DNA of 9,236 nucleotides. It comes from Sutterellaceae bacterium (GTDB lineage: Bacteria; Pseudomonadota; Gammaproteobacteria; Burkholderiales; Burkholderiaceae_F). Within the stretch, counting starts at the first letter, position 1, and every line of letters starts with the position of its first letter. Made by a program: the position numbers and the translations under genes. A model generated the notes under the pieces. That model had not been told where the DNA came from and did no database searches. It was given only the letters and a program-made list of their open reading frames with translations. Below are positions 1-5,319 of the stretch, piece by piece. The stretch is from the NCBI GenBank assembly GCA_030531135.1, contig JAUNOJ010000061.1, positions 1 through 9,236 on the forward strand. The letters run 5' to 3'.

Positions 1-1
1 C

Positions 2-265
2 CAAAATCAAGAATCCTTATTGCAATTTCCTTGCGAATTTCCGATCAAAGTCATGGGCTTGACCGATCCGAATTTTGAGAGGACGATCGGCAGTGCCGTC
101 AGAGAAATCGTGCCGGAATTCGATCCGTCCACCATTGTCGTCGAATACTCCAAAACGCAAAAATACACGTCGTTGACCGTGACGATTCATGCCACGAGCA
201 AAGAGCAGCTCGACTCCTTGTACATGATGCTCACATCTCACCCGATGGTCAAAATCGTGCTGTAG
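2..265 (+). CDS. ybeD: YbeD/DUF493 family protein, 5' end cut by window edge
   Basis: This is a small cytoplasmic protein of the YbeD (DUF493) family, whose biochemical role is not established. In E. coli the family member sits next to lipB. The visible part carries the hallmark start FPCEFPIKVMG, the central KTQKYTSLTVTIHATSKEQ and the C-terminal SHPMVKIVL, which match YbeD along its whole length. The reading frame is open to the left edge: the codons before the TTG at 20 read QNQESLL, which resembles the usual N-terminal ESLLEFP of the family. The true start therefore probably lies just outside the window, and the TTG at 20 is not the start. The menA start follows 25 bases after the stop, so the two are likely cotranscribed. 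A neighbouring lipB, common elsewhere, is not seen here. Confidence 0.85.
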   Translation, partial: QNQESLLQFPCEFPIKVMGLTDPNFERTIGSAVREIVPEFDPSTIVVEYSKTQKYTSLTVTIHATSKEQLDSLYMMLTSHPMVKIVL

Positions 266-278
266 TACAGTCAATCCC

Positions 279-283
279 AAGGG
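279..283 (+). promoter_or_regulatory. ribosome binding site of menA
   Basis: AAGGG lies seven bases before the ATG at 291 and supports that start. No promoter is evident in the 25-base gap, which fits cotranscription with the upstream ybeD-like gene. Confidence 0.6.
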
Positions 284-290
284 TGTTTTT

Positions 291-1229
291 ATGGATTTGC
301 AAAACAAAGCTTTTCACTCAGAACCCCGCCCCGGAAGTTTTGCCGCTTGGATGGCCTGTATTCGTCCGAAAACGTTGGGCATTGCCGTGGCGCCCGTGGC
401 CGTCGGCTTATCGGTCAGCGCAGCCGTCACGCACACCTTTGACGTCGTCGTTGCCGTTGCCACACTTTTGCTTTCGATTCTGATGCAAAGCATCAGCAAT
501 ATGGAAAACGATGCCGGCTACACAAAAAAGAAAGCCGAAAGAGCCACTCGCAAGGGATTGCCCAGAGCAACGGCTAACGGTTGGTTGACGGTGGCTCAAG
601 TCGAACGGATGATCAAGGTCTTTGCCGGTATTGTTTTGGTCGATACCGCCTTTTTGATTTGGCAGGGCGGTTGGGTCATGCTTGTCATCAGTTTGGCTTC
701 GATAACGGCAGCTTACGCCTACATGGGCGGCCCCAAGCCGATAGCGTATACGCCCTTCGGCGAGCTTGTCGTTTTTATCTTTTTCGGCCCGGTTGCCGTT
801 TGCGGCACCTACTGGTTGCAGACGCACAACTTGTCCGTCGAACCATTTCTTGCCGGCAGCGCCTTGGGGGTGATTGCCGCCGCCGTGTTAGCCGTCAACA
901 ACTTCCGAGATTTACACCACGATCAGGAAGTCGGACGCAAAACTTTGGCTGTTTTGATCGGTTTTAAAGCAATGCATCACACCTATTGCGGCATGCTCGT
1001 TGCCGGATTCGTTCTTGTTTCCGCCATGATTGTGCTCAATCCCCAACTTTTTGGTGCTGGCCTTGTGCTTGTGTGCATTCCTCTCACCGTACAACTGATT
1101 CGAGAACTCGGTCATAAAACAGGTAACGAGCTCAACGCTGTCATGTTCGGCACCATCAAGCTCGAGTTGCAGTTTGCCTTGACACTCACCTTGGGCTGTT
1201 TGATCAGCCTGGCAATCTCCTTTATCTGA
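291..1229 (+). CDS. menA: MenA, 1,4-dihydroxy-2-naphthoate polyprenyltransferase (UbiA superfamily)
   Basis: This integral inner-membrane enzyme attaches a polyprenyl chain to 1,4-dihydroxy-2-naphthoate, giving demethylmenaquinone in menaquinone synthesis. The 312-residue protein is mostly hydrophobic, with about eight to nine membrane segments. The family signature IRPKTLGIAVAPV is at residues 24-36. The second Asp-rich motif NNFRDLHHDQEVGRKTL (203-219) is nearly the same as in E. coli MenA. FGELVVFIFFGP (156-167) matches the MenA segment GDISVLVFFG. The first motif is altered: NDAGYTKKKAE (73-83) keeps the leading ND but has Tyr and Glu where E. coli MenA has Asp. MenA is preferred over UbiA (4-hydroxybenzoate) because of the second motif and overall similarity, but another UbiA-family substrate cannot be excluded. 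The ATG at 291 has a good ribosome binding site. No other men gene is in the window. Confidence 0.87.
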   Translation: MDLQNKAFHSEPRPGSFAAWMACIRPKTLGIAVAPVAVGLSVSAAVTHTFDVVVAVATLLLSILMQSISNMENDAGYTKKKAERATRKGLPRATANGWLTVAQVERMIKVFAGIVLVDTAFLIWQGGWVMLVISLASITAAYAYMGGPKPIAYTPFGELVVFIFFGPVAVCGTYWLQTHNLSVEPFLAGSALGVIAAAVLAVNNFRDLHHDQEVGRKTLAVLIGFKAMHHTYCGMLVAGFVLVSAMIVLNPQLFGAGLVLVCIPLTVQLIRELGHKTGNELNAVMFGTIKLELQFALTLTLGCLISLAISFI

Positions 1230-1311
1230 CCTATCAAGTCAATATCACGCCGCGACAAGACTTATTTCGCGCGCAGACACTCTCTACACGACTGGGTAAT
1301 ACCCACCTAGC

Positions 1312-1344
1312 AAAAACGCCTCTGCAATCGTCAGAGGCGTTTTT
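1312..1344. terminator. bidirectional intrinsic terminator between menA and dolP
   Basis: A perfect 13-base-pair inverted repeat (AAAAACGCCTCTG at 1312-1324, CAGAGGCGTTTTT at 1332-1344) encloses a 7-base loop. The GC-rich core is flanked by A5 on one side and T5 on the other, so it can end menA transcripts rightward and dolP transcripts leftward. It lies 82 bases after the menA stop and 39 bases beyond the dolP stop. Confidence 0.9.
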
Positions 1345-1383
1345 GTGCGGTTTTACCGAAGAACATTCGGCTCGATCCGACGA

Positions 1384-2049
1384 TTACTCGTTGTTCGTTT
1401 CGTTGTTTTGGTTGTTTTGATTGCGTTGCATGTCGCGCAGACGTTGCTGGATGCGTTCGGCACTCATAATTTCACACACACTGATCACGCGCATCACACC
1501 GCTGGTACGCGCAACCGTCACCAATGCCAAGCTGTTTTCCTGCGGCGTTACCAAGCCCATCAAATAGACGATGCCGCGATCGACCACAACCTTCATCTGG
1601 CTCAAATACACGTTGTCGGTCGTCAACAAACGAGAACGCACCTTAGTTGCCAAAGAAGAGTCGCTCATGCGCTGCATCATGCCGGCATTTTCTCGCACGG
1701 CCAGTTCGTTGACAACACTTGCCACATCCAAGCTGCTCTTAGCTGTTTGACCGGCGATCTTCTTGGCTTCGGCCGTTTGAATTTCACCGCTCAAAAGCAC
1801 TTTGCCGTTATAAGCCGTCACGGTAATATGACTGTCGACATCTTTACCGATGGCCTGAGAAATTTCCCAACCGATACGCTTTTCCAAAACTGTATCGTTG
1901 ACGACGGCGCCGGCCGAACGACGATCGACCATGGTCGAAACGGTCGCCCCGGTCGCAACGGCTGCGCCCCCCACGATCATCGGCGCACAACCGCTCAAAA
2001 CAGAGGCAAAGCCACTGACACAAGCTGCTGTCAAAAGAATTTTCTTCAT
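1384..2049 (-). CDS. dolP: DolP/YraP-like outer-membrane lipoprotein with two BON domains
   Basis: DolP-type lipoproteins sit on the inner face of the outer membrane, bind anionic phospholipid through BON domains and support envelope integrity. The 221-residue product has a lipoprotein signal: MKK, a hydrophobic stretch, then the lipobox LSGC with Cys21. Ala at the next position suggests sorting to the outer membrane. MVDRRSAGAVVNDTVLEKRI (40-59) and the first BON domain (about 50-118, ITVTAYNGKVLLSGE) match E. coli YraP. So does the second BON domain (about 130-195, TKVRSRLLTTDNV and GIVYLMGLVT). A short Asn/Gln/Glu-rich tail (residues 205-221) follows, which E. coli YraP lacks. The ATG at 2049 is preferred because GGAG at 2056-2059 is correctly spaced and the signal peptide starts there; a GTG at 2061 is less likely. 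The gene starts 14 bases after the stop of the Crp/Fnr-like gene, so the two form a likely operon. Confidence 0.88.
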   Translation of the reverse strand: MKKILLTAACVSGFASVLSGCAPMIVGGAAVATGATVSTMVDRRSAGAVVNDTVLEKRIGWEISQAIGKDVDSHITVTAYNGKVLLSGEIQTAEAKKIAGQTAKSSLDVASVVNELAVRENAGMMQRMSDSSLATKVRSRLLTTDNVYLSQMKVVVDRGIVYLMGLVTPQENSLALVTVARTSGVMRVISVCEIMSAERIQQRLRDMQRNQNNQNNETNNE

Positions 2050-2055
2050 TACAAA

Positions 2056-2059
2056 CTCC
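2056..2059 (-). promoter_or_regulatory. ribosome binding site of dolP
   Basis: GGAG on the minus strand lies six bases before the ATG at 2049 and decides the start over the GTG at 2061. It lies just after the stop codon of the upstream regulator gene, which fits coupled expression. Confidence 0.65.
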
Positions 2060-2063
2060 ACAA

Positions 2064-2840
2064 TTAGGGTTCAAAGTCGAGTTCCTGCATCGGCCGGAAA
2101 CGACGAACATATTCAGACTGCATTTGCATAAACGGCTGCAACCATTGCCAATAAGTCGCCAACGTAAAGGCGCGCATCAGCAAAGCACCGTCGACAAAAC
2201 GAAGCGTTTTGTCTTGAAACCATTTTCCCAGCACGTCGTCTATTTCGCTTTGACGACAAGATAAAACTGACGCTATGAGTTTACGTGACGGAGGTGTCGG
2301 CAACCTTAACCAGTCGCGGGAAGTTTCGAGATCCCTTAACGCAGCACGCGAAGATGCCAAAAGCAGCGACGTGAAAAACACGCCGAGTCGCTCTTCGATG
2401 CCTGTTGCTTGAAAAATCATCAACCCCAAACGATCGCTGACGGCTCGCCGTAACGCATATTCGTTTAGTTCTTTATTCCAACTTTTTTCCACCTCGGCCA
2501 GTCTGAGGAGCAACTCGGGATTGAGCGTATAGATCTCGCAACGCGTTGCCGCCCAATAGCGTCTGGGCAAATTGTCCAAACGATCGATTGCGCTCGTGGC
2601 AATCCCGAAACTGTTGGCGCCGGCCAAAGTCAACATAAACGGCGCGTTGTTGGCCGGATTGATCAGCCCTTGCGCCAAAAAACCGGATTTCACAAAAATC
2701 ATCCGATTGAAAAAGGCCGACGTTGCCACACTCTGACCTTTTTCCAAGACGCTGTGCGATCCGATATTGATGATCACACGCGTTACGGCTTGCGAAAGAA
2801 TCGGTGCAAACCAAGGTAACAGTTCGAGGCTATTGGACAT
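2064..2840 (-). CDS. Crp/Fnr-family transcriptional regulator-like protein
   Basis: This is a probable DNA-binding regulator with the Crp/Fnr layout. Residues about 25-110 resemble a cyclic-nucleotide-binding beta-roll (VLEKGQSV, IFVKSGFLAQG, ATRCEIYTLNPELL). About 115-165 would be the long dimerisation helix. Residues 177-223 resemble a Crp-type winged helix (WLRLPTPPSRKLIASVLSCRQSEIDDVLGKWFQDKTLRFVDGALLMR). A tail of about 35 residues with several aromatics follows, longer than in E. coli CRP. The CRP ligand motif (GE...RSA) is not recognisable, as the region reads GIATSAIDRLDNLPRRYW, so cAMP binding is doubtful. No cysteine cluster like that of Fnr is seen. The ATG at 2840 gives 258 residues but has no clear ribosome binding site. 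A TTG at 2888 would add 16 residues, with GAGGGA very close upstream. The gene borders the origin-like region and probably leads an operon with dolP. Its target genes and ligand are unknown. Confidence 0.65.
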   Translation of the reverse strand: MSNSLELLPWFAPILSQAVTRVIINIGSHSVLEKGQSVATSAFFNRMIFVKSGFLAQGLINPANNAPFMLTLAGANSFGIATSAIDRLDNLPRRYWAATRCEIYTLNPELLLRLAEVEKSWNKELNEYALRRAVSDRLGLMIFQATGIEERLGVFFTSLLLASSRAALRDLETSRDWLRLPTPPSRKLIASVLSCRQSEIDDVLGKWFQDKTLRFVDGALLMRAFTLATYWQWLQPFMQMQSEYVRRFRPMQELDFEP

Positions 2841-2917
2841 GAATTCAAAAAATGTTGAATGAAAGACGCAATCTCTGATTTTAAACAAAATCCCTCAGTT
2901 TCTAAAGGGAAAAACAC

Positions 2918-2941
2918 CTATCCACACCCCTTTGTGGATAA
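2918..2941. repeat. inverted pair of DnaA boxes
   Basis: CTATCCACA (plus, one mismatch, 2918-2926) faces TGTGGATAA (minus, perfect, 2933-2941) across six bases, making the exact palindrome TATCCACA-N6-TGTGGATA. It lies about 80 bases upstream of the regulator gene's ATG at 2840, so DnaA bound here could also affect that gene. Confidence 0.75.
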
Positions 2942-2955
2942 TGCTGTGAACAGCA
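2942..2955. repeat. 14-base palindrome next to the DnaA-box pair
   Basis: TGCTGT-GA-ACAGCA is a perfect inverted repeat with six-base arms and a two-base centre. Its shape fits a binding site for a dimeric regulator, possibly the adjacent Crp/Fnr-like protein, but it is not a recognisable CRP, FNR or LexA consensus. The function is inferred only. Confidence 0.4.
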
Positions 2956-3023
2956 GAAGAATAACCGCCCCTCACCACGAACAACTTTTTCAGATGTAAA
3001 ACCACCTCTGAAGTTGTGCACAT

Positions 3024-3032
3024 TTATCCACA
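3024..3032 (+). promoter_or_regulatory. perfect DnaA box
   Basis: TTATCCACA is an exact match to the DnaA-box consensus. It is flanked by the inverted repeat AAGTTGTG (3011-3018) and CACAACTT (3042-3049), which brackets the box. Confidence 0.75.
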
Positions 3033-3112
3033 GTTCGTCCACACAACTTTTTCGTGACTTATCCAGGAGTTTTCAACACTCTAAGTTGTTGATTTTAAAT
3101 AGAAATTTTCGG

Positions 3113-3121
3113 ATATCCACA
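3113..3121 (+). promoter_or_regulatory. DnaA box, one mismatch, next to the A/T-rich element
   Basis: ATATCCACA differs from the consensus only at the first base. It is followed by a weaker TTTTCCACC (3125-3133), then CTA triplets and the A/T block. This is where an origin's unwinding-proximal box would be expected. Confidence 0.6.
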
Positions 3122-3147
3122 AAGTTTTCCACCTCTACTACCTACTG

Positions 3148-3181
3148 TTTCTAATAAATAAATTTTATTTTTATAAAAAAA
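3148..3181. other. A/T-rich block, candidate duplex-unwinding element
   Basis: Thirty-three of these 34 bases are A or T, with a single C at 3151, in a genome of roughly balanced composition. The block lies between DnaA boxes at 3113-3121 and 3183-3191, the position where initial strand opening would be expected. Confidence 0.6.
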
Positions 3182-3182
3182 C

Positions 3183-3191
3183 CGTGGATAA
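3183..3191 (-). promoter_or_regulatory. DnaA box, one mismatch, far side of the A/T block
   Basis: CGTGGATAA reads TTATCCACG on the minus strand, one base from the consensus at its last position. It closes the DnaA-box cluster on the side of the FadH-like gene. Confidence 0.55.
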
Positions 3192-3249
3192 CTGCCCCCT
3201 CTGAAAGACCTCCTTTTGCACCCACAAAACTTCAAAAAATTTCAAGAAA

Positions 3250-5289
3250 TCAAATGTGAAGAGCAACTTCTACAGCCTGTTTTATCGTTGCTTTGAGTAA
3301 TTGTTGCCCCCCTCGAGCTGTTGCTGCACCTATCAGGATGAACTCTCGGTTGTGTCGAGACAATGTTTCTGGCAATTCGTCCGAGACGAACATATCCGAA
3401 CAGACGACGACGTGATCGATTCTGACTGTAAACCGATCGGTATGACGATCGCCGGAACTGACGCGTACGGAATAGTTGTCAACGGCTTCGATATTGATGT
3501 CGTCCAGGGTATGCAAGCCGTTGATTAAAAGCCATTTCAACTTCAATGCTTGCGAGGGGGTACTTGAAAGCGCTTGAAGTTGTTTTCGTTCGCTTTCCAT
3601 CAAATAGACCGAACGAGCGGACGGTGCCACTTCGGGAACAAACCCCAAAACGCCGCCGGCATGTTCTTTGATGTCACCGATGCCCCAAGCCGCTCTCCAC
3701 TTTTCGGGGGACAATGGTTTTTCTTTGTTGTAATTCAATAAATAACGACATATCGAAAGCGCCGTCGCATTGGTTCCAATAACGGCAACGCGATTTCCGA
3801 CCGGAAGACTTTCTTGCAACATTTCATTAAAGGTCATGACATTGGACGAGTCGATTCCGGAAATATCGGGCATTTCCGACTCGATCCCCGGTGCCAATAC
3901 GATTCTATTGACATCTTTTAGCTGAAGAATTTCGGTTGCTGTTGCTTTTGTATTTAATTTAACGTCAACTGTCGATAACTTCAGTTTATTTTCAAGAAAG
4001 TTGATCCACGAAAGTATTTTCTCGGATTTGAAAATTTTGTACAAACTCCGTAAGCTTCCGCCAATTTCATTATTTCTCTCGAAAATCTGCACATGATGCC
4101 CTCTTTTAGCTGCAATTAGAGAAAAATAGATGCCGGCGGGACCTGCTCCGATGACGACGATTTTTTTAGGCTTTTCGGTCGGACGAAGAGTAACTTCGGA
4201 AGAAAAAGCATCAAACGGATTGACAAGATTGAAGACGGGATCGGTTCGGAAAATGTCGTTATAGCGTTCTTGTCCTTGCAAGTCGATCCAGGGGATGACG
4301 GGCTCGTCGACCAACCCCAAACTTTTATGAATGTAGCGCTTGTCTCCCAAAAGCTCTTCGGATAGCTCAAAAAGAGTGTTACCGTACTGTTGCGACAAGG
4401 TATCGGCCGCTTCCAAACTGCCGAAGCCGTGTCCGAAAACAACCGTCAATTCAGTATTTTCCGCCAAAGCTTGGTAGGCATCGTTCCACACGCCCGGCGG
4501 CATATCGAAAGATTGATCCGGAATGGTGTCGGCGATCCCGCCGAAGTCGGCGCACAGATAGTCGACGCCGGCCATTCGGAGCATTTGTATCAGGCGCAGG
4601 ATTTCATCCCAACCGGCACCGGTCGGCGTCAGTTCAAGAAGATTGAAACGAAACCCGATGGCCTTGTTCTGTCCGATCTCTTTTCGAACGGCTCGCACGA
4701 TGTCCAAAGACAATTTGAATCGGCCCAACTGATTGTTGCCCCATACATCTTTTCTGTTATTGGTTGTGGGGCTTAAAAACACGGCCGGCAACGACAGACC
4801 GCTTGCGAGTATCTCCACCCCGTCGTAGCCGGCCGAAATCGCGTGACGAGCCGTTTGAGCGTATGCCGAGATGATTTTTTTTAGACGGTAGTTATTGGCG
4901 CCGTGCGCGTGCTTGCCCGTTCTGGGGACAAAAAGATGTTGACTGGATACGGGAAACAAAACATCGGCTTGAGGGCCGGCGTGAATCAATTGCAAAACGG
5001 CGCGGCAATGTTCCCGATGCAACGCTTCCGTGATTTTTCGATGTTCAAACGCACGTTTTTCCGTGAAGACATATGTTCCCTTAACGGGGCGCCCTGTTTT
5101 ATGAACGATGCCGGCGGCAACCGTGACCATCGAAACGCCGTCTCTTGCATATTCGAGCAAACGGTTTTGGAGAAAATTCAAGTCTGCCAGATGCTCGAAT
5201 CCCGTCACAATGGGGGCTGCCGTTATGCGGTTGCGTAAACGAAGCGGGCCGCAACTGTATGCGGACAAGAGCTCTTGCGGATGAAGCAT
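3250..5289 (-). CDS. FadH-like (2,4-dienoyl-CoA reductase / old yellow enzyme family) protein with degenerate active sites
   Basis: The 679-residue protein follows the layout of E. coli FadH (about 671 residues): an N-terminal OYE-type barrel (about 1-330), then an FAD/NAD(P)-binding region (about 375-679). Conserved parts include LRLRNRI (16-22), QLIHAG (100-105), AGYDGVEI (153-160), NNRKDVWGN (177-185), the dinucleotide motif VVIGAGPAG (378-386), GHHVQIFERNNEIGGSLR (397-414), PVGNRVAVIG (496-505), and WGIGDIKEHAGG (535-546). Key residues of the real enzyme look lost. The four Fe-S cysteines correspond to Trp334, Leu337, about Glu341 and Asn354. The catalytic Tyr and His fall on Ser166 and Ile252. 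A probable FMN-phosphate Arg falls on Glu311. The second nucleotide motif reads GTNATA (505-510). The frame is nonetheless open throughout. A classical dienoyl-CoA reductase activity is therefore doubtful and the substrate is unknown. The ATG at 5289 fits the family N-terminus; a TTG at 5307 is possible. It starts 30 bases after the 5'-nucleotidase gene and is probably cotranscribed with it. No clear terminator follows before the origin-like region. Confidence 0.8.
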   Translation of the reverse strand: MLHPQELLSAYSCGPLRLRNRITAAPIVTGFEHLADLNFLQNRLLEYARDGVSMVTVAAGIVHKTGRPVKGTYVFTEKRAFEHRKITEALHREHCRAVLQLIHAGPQADVLFPVSSQHLFVPRTGKHAHGANNYRLKKIISAYAQTARHAISAGYDGVEILASGLSLPAVFLSPTTNNRKDVWGNNQLGRFKLSLDIVRAVRKEIGQNKAIGFRFNLLELTPTGAGWDEILRLIQMLRMAGVDYLCADFGGIADTIPDQSFDMPPGVWNDAYQALAENTELTVVFGHGFGSLEAADTLSQQYGNTLFELSEELLGDKRYIHKSLGLVDEPVIPWIDLQGQERYNDIFRTDPVFNLVNPFDAFSSEVTLRPTEKPKKIVVIGAGPAGIYFSLIAAKRGHHVQIFERNNEIGGSLRSLYKIFKSEKILSWINFLENKLKLSTVDVKLNTKATATEILQLKDVNRIVLAPGIESEMPDISGIDSSNVMTFNEMLQESLPVGNRVAVIGTNATALSICRYLLNYNKEKPLSPEKWRAAWGIGDIKEHAGGVLGFVPEVAPSARSVYLMESERKQLQALSSTPSQALKLKWLLINGLHTLDDINIEAVDNYSVRVSSGDRHTDRFTVRIDHVVVCSDMFVSDELPETLSRHNREFILIGAATARGGQQLLKATIKQAVEVALHI

Positions 5290-5319
5290 AGTCAAAAAGT
5301 CCAACAATACGTTAGTCGA

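Larger units (their letters stand above)
2918..3191. other. oriC: candidate replication origin (oriC-like DnaA-box cluster with A/T-rich unwinding element)
   Basis: The non-coding interval 2841-3249 holds two perfect DnaA boxes (TTATCCACA: minus 2933-2941, plus 3024-3032). It has three boxes with one mismatch (plus 2918-2926, plus 3113-3121, minus 3183-3191) and several weaker ones (3035-3043, 3059-3067, 3125-3133). An almost pure A/T block at 3148-3181 lies between the last boxes. Chromosomal origins are known for such clusters of DnaA boxes beside an A/T-rich duplex-unwinding element, and the neighbouring dnaN and gyrB genes are typical origin companions. The position is unusual because the cluster lies downstream of gyrB rather than upstream of dnaA. 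It could therefore be the main origin, one half of a split origin, or a DnaA-titrating or regulatory cluster. The interval has no convincing coding sequence. Confidence 0.75.

Noticed and set aside
1251..1271. Short stem CGCGA/TCGCG after menA
   Set aside because: Only five base pairs and no T-tract; the strong terminator at 1312-1344 explains the region better.
1290..1307. TGGGT-AAT-ACCCA palindrome before the terminator
   Set aside because: Five-base arms are too short to claim a function, and it lies between two convergent gene ends rather than in a promoter.
1345..2067. Long plus-strand open frame of about 240 codons opposite dolP
   Set aside because: It is the antisense shadow of dolP. 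The minus-strand product has a clear lipobox and two BON domains, while the plus-strand one is His/Arg-rich without family features.
2889..2955. Search for a sigma-70 promoter of the regulator-dolP operon
   Set aside because: No pair of boxes with acceptable match and 16-18-base spacing stood out on the minus strand, so no promoter is claimed.
2942..2955. LexA, CRP or FNR site reading of the 14-base palindrome
   Set aside because: The LexA consensus needs CTGT-N8-ACAG, CRP needs TGTGA-N6-TCACA and FNR needs TTGAT-N4-ATCAA; none fits.
3208..3217. Strong minus-strand ribosome-binding-like sequence (AAAAGGAGGT) in the origin region
   Set aside because: No start codon or open frame follows at a usable distance on that strand, so it probably does not serve a gene.
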